Program-made: the position numbers and the translations under genes
In this document: piece after piece, positions 23,235 through 35,000 of the stretch
Numbering within the stretch: position 1 is the first letter of the stretch
Layout of the letters: each line of letters begins with the position of its first letter
The notes under the pieces: generated by a model
What the model was told of the DNA's origin: nothing
Seen by the model: only the letters and a program-made list of their open reading frames with translations
Database searches by the model: none
Assembly (NCBI GenBank): GCA_035771175.1
Contig: CM069607.1
Coordinates: forward strand, 13,772,001 to 13,836,000
DNA from: Paratinospora sagittata
Taxonomy: Eukaryota; Streptophyta; Magnoliopsida; Ranunculales; Menispermaceae
Reading direction: 5' to 3'
Length of the DNA stretch: 64,000 nt

Positions 23235-24070
23235 GGTTTTAGCGGTGCTTCTGCTAAAATTTTGGCCGCTGTGAGTTCGGTGTGTTCATATTTAGTGGTC
23301 CGGCGGGCTCTATTGTCTTGAAGACCAAAGCTGAAATTGCCGCTATTTTTCAAAAAAAAAAAAAATGTTTGGGCGTAGATATTTTTGTTTTTCCCCTAAA
23401 AATTTGTATTATAAATCCTTTTGATAAAATTTTATAAACAAAAATAAAAGAACAAAAGTTGGATTTTTTGCTACAAAAGTTCTTTTATATTTATATATTA
23501 ATAAATATATTTAATAAAATTAAATTTTTACTTGTTTAATACCAAAATTTACGAATAAAAAAAAAGTGGCGTTTTTTACTCCACTTGGTCATCCAAGAGG
23601 GCTGCCTCATAACAAAATCCAACGAAATATGTGATTATCAATTTTATATTTTTTGAAGGCGCTTATCAAAATTAATTAAGAGGTGAATATTAGAATGTGA
23701 TGTCACTATATTTCCTTAATGGTGTTAAATAGTCTTTATGATGCGCGTAAGCTAGCATGAAGACATCACGTGAATTACCAAAAATTTAAAATATATATAT
23801 ATATATATATTTGTTTCATAGTTTTTTTTTTTTTTTGACATTTTGACCAAAAGGAAGAAGAGATAATGCTGTGGCTTTTCAGTTTCCCACACCTTCAACT
23901 AGCTTTTGCCACCTCAATTGTATACCTTAGCTAAAATTGCATTTTTTTTTTTTTTAATTCCAAGAGACAAACTTTACAAAAAAAGAGATAACTATACGAA
24001 ATAAAACTCAAAAGCAAACTCATTTTGATGTGGTAAACATTGCCATCATTGATGGGATGATCCATGATTT
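23235..24070. other. Upstream region of the DYW gene; AT-rich spacer
   Basis: Contains the 5' leader and promoter of the minus-strand PPR gene and then low-complexity AT-rich DNA with an (AT)n run at about 23,790-23,812. No other gene or clear repeat boundary recognised. Confidence 0.5.
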
Positions 24071-24570
24071 TTATTTTTATTTTTATTTTTATTTTTTTGA
24101 ACTCCAATTGACATTACAAAGACGAACTACAACACTTTGCCTCAACAATAATCAAATTTGAAACAAAATAAGGGAATTGCTGGAGCCAAACCAAAGGAGA
24201 GGCAAAGAGAGACCAACTTTGCTGATACAATAGGCTACCTTGTTATGTTTTCTTGAAATAGATTTGAGGATAACTGTTTGCAATCCTTAATTACTTTACC
24301 CTCTTCAGTAAAAAATTTATACTCGTGTTGAATAATTGCATCCACGATTGAGGAGTCCCCTTCTAAGAGATCGATGGGGATACCCATCTTAATGGCAAAC
24401 ATGAGAGTTGTCCTAACAACCAAAGCCGTTGCAATTGCAGCTGAAAAATTCCCAATGATATTGCACGCAATAGCGGCCACAACCATTCCTTCCCAATCTC
24501 TTATGATGACACCAACACCGATCAGTCCTTGATTGTTGTTAACATTAGCATCCACATTAGCATGGTTTTG
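24071..24570 (-). pseudogene. LINE 3' end with RNase H-like domain
   Basis: A minus-strand frame at 24,235-24,555 encodes NVNNNQGLIGVGVIIRDWEG, the first strands of the RVT_3 RNase H-like domain of plant LINEs, then a helix and the LEGDSSIVDAI block, which carries the catalytic Asp. The frame stays open to LSSNLFQENITR. The element tail is at 24,075-24,097, where TTTTA repeats are the complement of a TAAAA-type tail. Its upstream parts (endonuclease, reverse transcriptase) are absent, so this is a 5'-truncated copy. Confidence 0.7.
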
Positions 24571-24842
24571 TTTTTTTTTTTTTCAGTTTGTTTATCATTA
24601 TTCTATTTACTCTCACGAGCGTTTGGGATGGAGTAGCTTTGCTACGGTTATCAAATTGTGTAGTTGCTCTAGTCAGGGTCCTCTATTTGGGTTTTTTACA
24701 TGATTACCCTTCCCAAAAAGAATAATTTCACAAATGCCATCCACTACAAAATAATGTCACTTTTGCCTTGTTTTACTGTTCATTGTACAGTCAGCTGTCC
24801 ACACAAGCGCCACGTCGGCGCAGACGTGGGATTTTTTACCGT

Positions 24843-25051
24843 TGAAGGGAAGGCGTCTTTTGAAAAGACGCCTTCCCTTCAAATGCTATTTTTTTTTTTA
24901 CCGAAGAGAAGGCGTCTTTTCAAAAGACGCCTTCTCTTCGGTATTTTTTTTTTAAAGTTGAAGGGAAGGCGTCTTTTCAAAAGACGCCTTCCCTTCAACG
25001 TTTTTTTTTTATTTTAAGGGAATGCGTCTTTTCAAAAGACGCCTTCCCTTA
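24843..25051 (+). repeat. Left arm hairpin array (4 palindromes)
   Basis: Four near-perfect palindromes of about 37-45 bp stand in a row, separated by T-rich linkers. All share the core AAGGCGTCTTTTNAAAAGACG with mirrored outer stems; outer arms differ but stay paired (GTTGAAGGG, ACCGAAGAG, TTAAGGG). Positions are about 24,843-24,881, 24,899-24,943, 24,957-24,999 and 25,014-25,051. One stem of the last copy has a single mismatch (AATGCG against CGCCTT). Confidence 0.9.
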
Positions 25052-25055
25052 AACC

Positions 25056-25762
25056 CTACTTAAACCGCCCTCTCGCCCTCTCTGAAAATGTCTTCGCCCT
25101 CTCGCCCTCTCTGAACTGAAAAACTCCGTCTCTAAAGAACTGGTCGCCGTCGTCTCGCTCCTTCGTCATCATCTCGCTCCGTCATCTCGCTTCGTCTCCG
25201 TGTTGCCATTCTCGATCACTAAACAAAGGTGACACTTTATATTTTATTTTTTTCATTTTCTTATTCTTGTTATAGGGTTCGCCATTCTCGATCTCGGTTC
25301 AACACTTGTGTGCCCTTTCACTAATTTTTACCCTTCTTCTTCTTCTTCTTCTTCTTCTTCTTCTTCTTCTTCTTCTTCTTCTTCCAGCATCACACCCAAT
25401 AATGTCAATCAATGGTTTAGTTCGGATATGATTTTTTTTTTCTTGTTTGTTTTTATGCAAGAAGAGTTTTTCTCACAATTGTTCCGGTAAGTGCTATTTT
25501 TTTTTTCTCACAATTGCCAACGAAACCCACATCACATTCACTTTGTGTAAGAAAAAGAAAAAAAGAAAAAAGAAAATAGAAAAGATTGAATAAAAAGCAA
25601 CATTATTAGTTGATTTGGTTCCTAGTGCTTATTTATGGGTTTTGGTGGAGTATTGTAGAGTTTTTGTAATTTTGTTAGATAGATCTATTTGGTATTGGAA
25701 TAAAATGGAAGAACGTTGCCACTTTTGTGACTAATTATTTGTTATTGGATTATCATTCTTTT
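25056..25762 (+). other. Internal gene-like segment of the MULE
   Basis: GC-richer pyrimidine-rich DNA with repeated TCGCCCTCTC and CGTCTCGCTCC motifs, then a possible donor-like GGTGACAC and TTATAGGGTTCGCC. It resembles a plant 5' leader and may have been captured from a host gene. A CTT trinucleotide run covers 25,332-25,385, and the open frame through it (Ser-rich) is not credible as a gene. From 25,390 to 25,760 I see no coding similarity. Confidence 0.45.
25332..25385 (+). repeat. (CTT)n microsatellite
   Basis: About 18 uninterrupted TTC/CTT units; likely polymorphic in length. Confidence 0.9.
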
Positions 25763-26600
25763 GGTCCAAAAATTAAACCGGGCATGGGAATGGGATTCCG
25801 TCGAGTCCGGAGGATCGGGGGAGGATAGTGGGACGTGTCGGAAGTGGTCGGGTTCAAAAAAACCACGTGGTTTGGCTTCGGTGAGGCCGAACAGTTTAGT
25901 AATAGCGTTGAATTTTTATTTTAACTTGAATTCTGCATGGGGGTCCAAAAATTAAACCGGGCATGGGAATGGGATTCCGTCGAGTCCGGGGGATCGGGGG
26001 AGGATAGTGGGACGTGTCGGAAGTGGTCGGGTTGAAAAAAATCACGTGGTTTGGATTCGGCGAGGCCGAACAGTTTAGTAATAGCGTTGAATTTTCATTT
26101 TAACTTGAATTCTGCATGGGGGTCCAAAAATTAAACCGGGCATGGGAATGAGATTCCGTCGAGTCCGAGGGATCGGGGGAGGATAGTGGGACGTGTCGGA
26201 AGTGGTCGGGTTGAAAAAAACCACGTGGTTTGGATTCGGCGAGGCCGAACAGTTTAGTAATAGCCTTCAACTTTCATTTTAACTTGAATTCTGCATGGGG
26301 GTCCAAAAATTAAACCGGGCATGGGAATGGGATTCCGTCGAGTCCGGGGGATCGGGGGAGGATAGTGGGACGTGTCGGAAGTGGTCGGGTTGAAAAAAAC
26401 CACGTGGTTTGGATTCGGCGAGGCCGAACAGTTTAGTAATAGCGTTGAATTTTCATTTTAACTTGAATTCTGCATGGGGGTCCAAAAATTAAACCGGGCA
26501 TGGGAATGGGATTCCGTCGAGTCCGGGGGATTGGGGGAGGATAGTGGGACGTGTCGGAAGTGGTCGGGTTGAAAAAAACCACATGGTTTGGCTTCGGTGA
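25763..26600 (+). repeat. 179-bp tandem repeat, 4.7 copies
   Basis: Units begin with GGTCCAAAAATTAAACCGGG at 25,763, 25,942, 26,121, 26,300 and 26,479, exactly 179 bp apart; the last is cut at about 26,600 by the right arm of the MULE. Copies differ at only a few bases, so homogenisation or expansion was recent. Within each unit CCACGTGGTTTGG and TTCGG(C/T)GAGGCCGAA form short palindromes. No open frame persists across units. Confidence 0.95.
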
Positions 26601-26633
26601 CACAAGTACAAAATAAAAAATAAAAAAATTGGG

Positions 26634-26903
26634 GAAGGGAAGGCGTCTTTTGAAAAGACGCCTTCCCTTAAAATAAAAAAAAAACGTTGAAGGGAAGGCG
26701 TCTTTTGAAAAGACGCCTTCCCTTCAACTTTAAAAAAAAAATACCGAAGAGAAGGCGTCTTTTGAAAAGACGCCTTCTCTTCGGTAAAAAAAAAATAGCA
26801 TTTGAAGGGAAGGCGTCTTTTGAAAAGACGCCTTCCCTTCACAATATTTTTTTTTTTAAGTTGAAGGGAATGCGTCTTTTGAAAAGACGCCTTCCCTTCA
26901 ACG
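26634..26903 (+). repeat. Right arm hairpin array (5 palindromes)
   Basis: Inverted counterpart of the left array with the order of outer stems mirrored, plus one extra palindrome (about 26,800-26,841 and 26,862-26,903 both match the single outermost left unit). Every unit again has the AAGGCGTCTTTTGAAAAGACG core. A minus-strand open frame of 165 codons runs through this array, made of repeated RRLFKRRLPF-like peptides; it is a by-product of the palindromes. Confidence 0.9.
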
Positions 26904-27065
26904 GTAAAAAATTCCACGTCTGCGCCGACGTGGCGCTTGTGTGGACAGCTGACTGTGCGCTGACTGTACAATGAACAGTAAAACAAGGCAAAAGTGACAT
27001 TATTTTGTAGTGGATGGCATTTGTGAAATTATTCTTTTTGGGAAGGGTAATCATGTAAAAAACCC

Positions 27066-27437
27066 TCCTCTATTTTTTATTTTTTTTACACTATTATTTA
27101 TTAAATGAATATTATCATAATATTAAATAATTATATTTATTTGTTATTTGCTCATATTTTTAAAATTATTATCCATATTTTTATTTTCTTTCTATTTTAT
27201 TTACAAATGAATATCATTCAAAATAATTATAAAATAGTTATGATTTTATTTACAAAATTTAAAAAAAAAATTATACTATTATAATAAGAAAACATAGGGT
27301 AGTTAACAATGAAGCGTTTTTTTATCCAAAATACCCTAAAAAAGTTTATCTTATATTTATTTTTAAGAAATTAATTTTATTGTCAATAAGGCTAAAATAG
27401 TGATTTTACAATTGAATAATTTTCATTTTTTCCTACA
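27066..27437. other. AT-rich spacer
   Basis: Homopolymer-rich DNA with no recognisable coding or repeat structure beyond the target duplication of the MULE at its start. Confidence 0.5.
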
Positions 27438-27968
27438 GGAGCCGCTAATCGCACCACATATTTTTTCTTATTACGGTAACTTATTATTATTATTAGAATA
27501 TTCTTCTGTAAAATTACTGCACAATATATTATCTTTTTAAAATTACATCTAGTAAGTATAGGTTCATTTTTTTTTTATTTTTTTTTAACTTAAGATAAAA
27601 GAAAATAAAAAAAAAACTCAAATTTGACGATTTTCAATCATATATTTTTTGTTTAATAAAATAAATAAAAAAAATTAAAATATTATTGAAAGAATAAAAA
27701 ACTTAAATTTGACTATTTTCAACACTATATTTTATTTTACTACCATTTATTTGAATTTTATTAAAATTAAGTAGAATAAATATTTTTAAGAATAAAAGAA
27801 TAAAAAAAATCAAATTTGACAAAATATATTAACCAAAAAAAGTTATGAGAATGAAAACGGATAAAACTAAAAAAAAAAAAAGTATGAAGAAAAAATAAAT
27901 ACATAAATGTTGGTGTCGAGAGAGTAATGGTAAAGTGAGAAAAAATTGTTGGTGCGGTTAGCGGCACT
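27438..27968. mobile_element. Possible MITE with GCCGCTAA ends
   Basis: The sequence GAGCCGCTAATCGCACCA at 27,439-27,456 recurs inverted near 27,950-27,968 (GTGCCGCTAACCGCACCA), and both are followed by a T-rich ATTTTTTCT stretch. About 530 bp lie between the outer ends. No convincing target duplication was found, so class and exact borders are open. Confidence 0.4.
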
Positions 27969-27992
27969 CATTCTTACACCCTACATTTTAGG

Positions 27993-28841
27993 GGGTGCTT
28001 CTCCTTCCATCTAACAAGCCAACTCACTTCGCCCACCTATATTATTTTATATTTTTAATTTTCTTATTATTTTACTAAAGTTATCACATTATATAAAACT
28101 TTTAAAAAATAACTAACATATCCTCTTCTTATTTAACCTAATAGTAATAAGTTCAAATTTTTAATAATCACAATTTTCAAAACCTCTCTAAAACTCTAGA
28201 TATCTACTTTTAAATCTTTAAAAACCCTATTTTTAAATATTAAAATATTTACATTAGTAACATGAAAGAACAAATAATGGTTTATGATGAATCCTCATAA
28301 TGTTAGATATGCTTTTCAATTTTTTTAAGTTTTTTTTTTAATATTTTTAAAAATTTTAAACACAATTTTTTTCTTGTCCTTCCAAATCCGAGTGGGTCAG
28401 CAAAAGTTGACCGAACTATTTCATATAAGTCTGGTCAATGTTGGTCAAATTGATTCTTATACGTTCAACCAACATTAGCTAACCATAAAACTAAAGGTTC
28501 GGTCGACATTGACCGAACTTATATGAAACTAGCCCTATTCCAACCAAAGCAATATTGACAAGTTCAGCCAATGGAGTTAAAAAAAAAAAATAGTAAAAGA
28601 AAATTAAAAACGAACAAAGAGTGAAATGAATGGGGTAGAGATTTGTTCAAAAATAAATAAATAAATAAACAATAGAGTTGAGAAGAATAAGATGAGTGGT
28701 TAAGAGACATACGGACCATTAAATTAAGAGAAGGGTAAATAAGTAAATTTAATTGTAAATGTAAAGAGGAGATTTAAAGTTAAATGGGTGTAAAAAGCAC
28801 GATGGTAAAGTGAGTTTATTAGGTAAGAGGAGAAACACCCC
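27993..28841. mobile_element. hAT-like MITE with central palindrome
   Basis: Ends GGGTGCTTCTCC and GGAGAAACACCCC are inverted and continue with weaker similarity for about 45 bp (CTCACTT in both). The 8-bp direct repeat ATTTTAGG (27,985-27,992 and 28,842-28,849) fits a hAT duplication. The middle holds an inverted repeat, roughly 28,416-28,450 against 28,495-28,535, built from TTCATATAAGT and GGTCAATGT. It encodes nothing. Confidence 0.55.
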
Positions 28842-29329
28842 ATTTTAGGGGGAATACACAGCCCAATTCTTTTTTTTTACATCATTTTAAATTTATTTTT
28901 TTATTATTAAAATAATCTGGTGTAAAATTACTTCTTTAAATATTACGTTTTTAAAAATAGCATTCATATCCCAAAAATTTCTCTCCTCACGCACTTTCGT
29001 TCTCACCACTTTAATTATACAATTCAATAATTAAAACCTGGAATGGGCAAGTTTTTTTTTTTTGTAAAAATTAAAATTAAAATTAAAAGGATAAAATTTT
29101 AAATAATTAAACTAATAGTTAAAATTAAAAAAATTAAAAGAATAAAAATTTCAAGTTTTTTATTTTATAAAAATTAAACTAAATAGATATTTTTAAAGTC
29201 AAAAGAATAACCAACTTTAAATTCACTGTTTTTGTTCTTTATTTTAATATGTTTTCCTTAATAATTAAACTAATAGTTAAACATAAAAATATAAAAATTT
29301 CAAGTATTTTATTAAAGGGCTCATAGATT

Positions 29330-30545
29330 TACCTTATTAATCCCCTGTCTTTCCCCACTTACTAAATTTATCCTACCCAAAATTTCAATATTATTCTTAT
29401 CCCCCCCAAAAAAATTAAAAACACCTAAACTACCCTTATGCTCACAACTCTCCCTTCTCTCATTCCTACCATCTTCTTCTCCCTAAAACCCTAACCCCCA
29501 CTCCAAAATCACATTCCCTTCCCACTATTTTCTTCTTCTTTCCAAAACCCAAATCTCCTAGGTCTCACATCTTTTTCGTCTTTGAAAGATTTAGACATCT
29601 ATTGATTCAATAAGAAATTCATATTTTGGCACATTTTTAATTTCCATACCCTTTATTTTATGTTTTAATGGTACATTTAATGTGTTTTTGGGAAAAAAAG
29701 AAAAATCCGTTGGAGGCTTGCAAATGGGACAAGCTTTGGCAATAAGTTTGGTCAAACAGGGTCGAACCGAGTGAATTGGTTTAGCCAGACAAGGCCGAAC
29801 CAACAACATTGGTTCGGCCAGACCGATCGAACCAACGGGCTTGTATCAGCGGGGTCTGACCAAACCTAATTTGAGTGATGGGTTATTTTCAGTTTCAAAA
29901 TATTTTTAGATATTTTTATGCTTGTTTTGTTTTTTCAAATCTAATTTAAGTGGTGGGCTATTGTTCTCTACCCATTCCCATCATTTGGTATACTTCCAAG
30001 TTGACCAAATTATAGGAACGATAGGAAAACGATACCCCACCAACCAAATTAGATTGGAATATCTACAAACATCATCAAAATAACTATAAAGATTTTCAAG
30101 TCAATTGTAGCGTAGGAAAATCTCAAAACAAGCAAAAAAAAAGATGTTTGGTCAGGTCGTTCTGCTGGAGTCGGTCGAACCAAACGCATAAGTTCACCCA
30201 CATAGGGCCGAACCGAAGTTTTTGGTTCGACCACGTAGGGCAGAAATGGCCCGATTTTTTTTAAAAAATAACATTAAAATAAATTAAAAACTTTCTTTTG
30301 ATTGATATACGTCATCACCCAAGTTTGATTCTTACGCCATAATAGTACAAAATGTGTAGAGTAGAGAGAAAATGAAGATGATAATGATGGTGGATAAGTT
30401 TAGTAGTATGGGCGAGAGAGAAATGGTAAAACATTTGAAAGTAAGGTCATTTAGGTCAAATGACATGAAGGCAATTTAGAATTTTTTAATTTTTTTTAAA
30501 TTTTGTGGGGTAAGGATAATGGTTGAGTGAGGTTCAAATAGCAAC
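29330..30545. repeat. Foldback element with GGTTCGGYC palindromes
   Basis: The edges, near GGGCTCATAGATTTACCT on the left and AGCAACCCTCTTTTATT on the right, are weakly inverted copies (both lead into a TTACCCCAC/TTTCCCCAC block). Near 29,740-29,870 and 30,149-30,245 the motifs GGTTCGGCC and GGCCGAACC alternate, so the middle can fold back. The same right-hand edge AGCAACCCTCTTTA ends a related element at about 47,564. Small open frames here (29,591-29,809, 30,049-30,234) run through the palindromes and are not considered genes. Confidence 0.4.
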
Positions 30546-31950
30546 CCTCTTTTATTATTAAAAAATTAAATTGAATAAATATTTTTATAGTAAAAAGAAA
30601 AAACAAATTCGCTGTTTTTCTGTTCTTTATTTAATATGTTTACCTTTTTATTTTATTTTAATTTTTTAAGATAAAATAATATAAATAAATAAAACAAATA
30701 AGATGGCATGAATATATAGTGAACGATACCGCGCAAGTGGGTTTGTGGGTGGCATTAGATGATGAGCAAACATGAAAAGCAAAAAGTGTAAGATTAAAAA
30801 ATAAATTAAAATTTATTTATTATGGTGCAATGAGAAATACTCGTTGGTGCAATAAGTAACACCTCATTTAGGCTTTTTAAAAACTTTTTTTTTTTTTCCT
30901 TAATTTACCTTTTCTAAGGTCTAAGGTCTATTTCTATTTGCCCTTCTTTCTCTCTCTCTTGCGCGAGTGCGCACACACAAACATATATATATATATATAT
31001 ATATTAATATTTTATTAAAAAACAAAATATATAATTTTTTTTTGATAAAAAATTATTTTATTTTAATTTTTTTTTATGAAAGATTGCATGCAACACATAT
31101 GTACAAATACTAATACTGATATATACATTTATTTATTTTAGTATTTTATTAAAAAACAAAATATATAATTTTTTTTGATAAAAAATTATTTTATTTTAAT
31201 TTTTTTTATAAAAAATTGCATGCAACACACGTGTACAAATATTAATACTGATAAAAATATGAATAATGCCATTCAAACTATAAAAAAAAATACAACTACA
31301 AGTACAACTATAATTTTATAATCATTAAATTATTTATTACACTCATTGAAATGTGTAGAATACTCACGTCTAATAAACATAAAGATATGGTTAGTTGTTT
31401 TTTTGGTAGTTAGAAATACATTTTCCTAAAAATATACCTATAAATATAGTTATTTTGAATAATATTTAATTATTATTATTTTTTTAAGGTCGGCGAGTAT
31501 CAGGATTTTTTAGTTTTTTACTAATTCCTCCAGGGTATGACTACAAACACCTTTAGAACTGTTGACCAATATATTAATGAGTGACATGAATCCCGATTTA
31601 AACTCTTCACTTCAAGATTGGGGCGCTTGCCCTTAACCTTGAATGATATTTATTTAAAAAATTAATTTTTAACAAACCCCTCGCGGTGCATTCTCTAGAA
31701 TAGGGCAAATTAAAAAGTCGCATCGATTTAGTTTGGTTCGATTTTTTCATTGTTCGGTTCAGTTTTTTTATTTTGGATTTTAAAAAATAGGTCGATTCGG
31801 TTTGAGTTTTAATTTATGTATTAAAAAATTAAAGTTAACTAGAATTGAATTGAAAAATATATAAAATAATTTTTGAAAGAATTAAATGTTTTTTAAAAAT
31901 ATAAAATAATGTTAAGCTTTTGAAAGAATTAAATGTTCTAACATAATGGT
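30546..31950. repeat. AT-rich spacer with (AT)n and a 2x tandem duplication
   Basis: An (AT)n run lies at about 30,984-31,004. Directly after it a unit of about 135 bp occurs twice in tandem (about 31,003-31,125 and 31,138-31,252); both copies have ATTTTATTAAAAAACAAAAT and GCATGCAACACA. Further right, GTTTGGTTCG/TTCGGTTCAG words recur without clear structure. No gene recognised. Confidence 0.6.
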
Positions 31951-32049
31951 TTGGTTCGGTTTAGATTTCCGGATTCGGTTTTTGGCGAGGTTTTGAACAC
32001 CCCTAGAACACAACTCAAGCGGGAAGCAGCGAAGAACAGAGGAAAGCAA

Positions 32050-35000
32050 ATGCAATTCGCTCTCTCACGCCTCTTTCCCAGTGGGTCAAGGCGCAATAAT
32101 TTGCACAAGGAAGGTAAGCAAGCTTCCATAAACACAACTTCTTCTTAATGATTTATCGAGTTCGCTTTGTCATTGAATCTATAGCAATTTTAACAGGAGG
32201 TCTTCTTAGATCAATAACAATAAGGTCTTCTACTACTTTTACCACTACTACTACTACTAGTGCTACGGAGAATGCAAAGTTGTCTGGTTCAAAGAAAGCG
32301 GAAACGGCGAAGACGCCGAGTGCTGCGACCATTCTATCTAATTTGGAGTGAGTCTTTCGGAAATTCCCATTATTTCCTTAAAAAACCCCATAATCTCTCT
32401 CAAGTATACCTCTCATTGATTTTGATGGTTCTCTGAGTGCTATTCGTAGATTGTGTTTGTTATACATCAATGAACTTCGTTATTAGATTGCACAGATCAT
32501 TTGTCTCAGTAGGAATAGTTAAAAAAGTTTCCAATTTTCCCTTTTTTTATTTTCCTTCTTCATAAAAATAAAATAAAATTGGAATTCATTAATGCTAATA
32601 TTGTCTTGACCGGGTGAAAGATGATTTTGTTGACAATCCTTTATCCTTGTGCTTGGGATGAGCAAGAGAAGAGAAAAATAATAATGTAAGATTACTAGCT
32701 CTTGGCAAGATTTATCCAACTATTAGATTACAAATTGTTTGCTAGTATGTCATAGATCGCTCTCCAGTAGGACCAAATTATTATTGTTACTTTTTTTTCT
32801 TTTGTTTGGGTTCAAAAGAAGAGCCCAAGGCATTAAGGCCAACCCACCTTTTTGGATTTGTCTTTGAATACTAGAGGCCCTTAAAGCACCCCACCTAAGG
32901 TCAATCCGAAGCCTACCATACGAAAACTTGCTTGCCCTCTCATGTTGCCCTCGCGGCTTCCCCTAAAATGGGTGTCCACTAGTTGTAGCTTGATCCCTAT
33001 TTATCAACAAGTCCATGAATTCCCTCTTTTCTGATATGGGACTCTCTCACAATCATGGTTAAAAAATTCTCTGAAATTTGGTGAACTTCCACGAATATTT
33101 TTCCTTTTTTTTATTACCGAAGTGCGAAGTGGATATAAAATAGAAAAATACAAAAAATTGCCGAAATAATTCGACAAAATTCAAAAAAATCGATAAAATT
33201 CAACAAAATTCGACAGAGAAGTAAAAAAATGTTATTTCATCAATAAAAAACAAAAAAATACTAATAATTATGTTTTATTTTCTATGTTACCCGAACTCTT
33301 TATTTTAGCCTGACGTACCCGTGTCCGACACTTCAGGATGTGACATGGGTATGGGATACGTGTCCGACACTTTGGATTATAGAATATTACTATGTAGATT
33401 CTCTAATGGAAAGAAAAGAAAATATAAAAAAGATAGTGACTAATAGGTGAAACTCACTTAAGTGGGAGAACAAAACAGACAATAAATGAGTGAAAAGAAA
33501 ATAGAAAAGAAAAGAATGGTATATAAAATAGCCGAGTCCCCGTATCTTAGAATTAAAAAATGAACAAGTCGGACATTTAGATATGTACCCGTATCCGACA
33601 CTCATACCCGAGTCTAGGTAACATAGATTATTTTCAACTTCATCAACCAACATAGCAATATAAATTTTAAAAAATAATTTAACAAGCAAGCAAATTATGT
33701 AGTTTGTGGGATATGCTTTACCAAAAAGAGAAGAAAAGAAGCAAATAAATAAATAAATAAAGTTGAAATAAGATAAAAACTTAAAAATAAACTAAAAGAG
33801 TTCCCAAAGCCATCTTCTTTTAGTTAAATCTTATAAAACAAGATTAAAAAATAATACATTTAAATAATAAACTAATAAATTAAGCATGGTGAAATTCAAA
33901 CTAGCAAAGTATATGGTCGAGAAGCAAGCCGCCACAAAATTAAATATCAAAACAAAAAAAATGAATTAAGACCAAAAGCCACAATTTCAAATTCATCAAC
34001 CCACTTAACAAGATTGATTTTATTAGGTCACTTATGGGTATTTTTATGTGTTAAAAGTGTCTATTTATATTAGTTTTTAGCTTCTATTACAAAAAATATA
34101 GATATTTAAGCATATATGCAAAAATTCTTTAAACTTCTCTAATTTAGCGAATTTTTACAAAAATTCTCCTTGTAGAATTAAACTTCTCCGAATTAATTCT
34201 AATTTTCAAGTAACCGAAGTCAAGGGCGAAGTCGAATTTTCGATCCTTGCTTGAATGGTTGGGCATTGACCAATAACACTAGGACAATAGATTACCACAC
34301 CCCAACAATACTGATTGACCGTGATGATTAACTCTGACAAATGAAGCAAAGGGCATATCATACTCATTCGTCAAATAAGTTCTATTAAACGATATCACAT
34401 TACTAAAATATGGATAAGATATTCTAGATTGTGCATCTGCCCAAAAGTTTTTTTCAAAGATGACCTTCACAATCGATGTCCATCAAATGAAAGAAATTTG
34501 AATTTTGTTTTTAATATGAGTGTGTTGCTTCTGCATCTCCTTCTCCAAGTCTTAATCTCCTATACTTCTTGACATGATTCCTAACGTCCTTTTCATTGAA
34601 TGTTAAATTCTTTGCACCTCTTGCACTTGTCACAAGTGAAAGATAAGATTTATGTATTTGGAACCCTACTTCATCATTTAACTCTAGTAGTTTCTTTGCA
34701 CAAGGATCCAAATTTTTATTGCATCAAAAGAACCTTACTTTCGTTGGACTAATAGTGTGATTGTGCTCAAGTAACACTTTTGTTATATACCACGCCCCAT
34801 CTTCAAAAAGTTTTTGATTGTTTGTGCTTTACATTCGCACTTGGATGTAGTTTATTTTGCATGTATTAAGTTAGTATTTTCCGGATATTTTCCTTCTTTG
34901 ACACATGCAACCACACCTCTTTTTACTTCACCATTGCTATTTTTCCATGTACCTCTAATGTTTGTATTAAAACCTATGATTTTGGCATGCTTGTTGTAAA

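Larger units (their letters stand above)
24689..27065. mobile_element. Mutator-like element with palindrome-rich long inverted ends
   Basis: Both ends start GGGTTTTTTACATGATTACC in inverted orientation and are flanked by the perfect 10-bp duplication TCCTCTATTT (24,679-24,688 and 27,066-27,075). Duplications of 8-11 bp plus inverted ends of several hundred bp are typical of MULEs. The ends match nearly base for base over roughly 360 bp, so the insertion is probably young; the right arm holds one more hairpin than the left. No transposase is encoded; the middle holds gene-like GC-richer DNA, a CTT run and a 179-bp tandem repeat. It is therefore non-autonomous, possibly a Pack-MULE. Confidence 0.85.

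Noticed and set aside
25308..25490. Ser-rich small protein
   Set aside because: Translation of a CTT microsatellite within the MULE.
24843..26903. CRISPR-like array of regularly spaced palindromes
   Set aside because: The repeats are parts of the inverted ends of a eukaryotic MULE, the linkers are T-rich and not unique spacers, and no cas genes exist here.
26489..26986. 165-codon minus-strand frame across the MULE right arm
   Set aside because: It consists of repeated translations of the palindromes and changes frame with hairpin number; no family resemblance.
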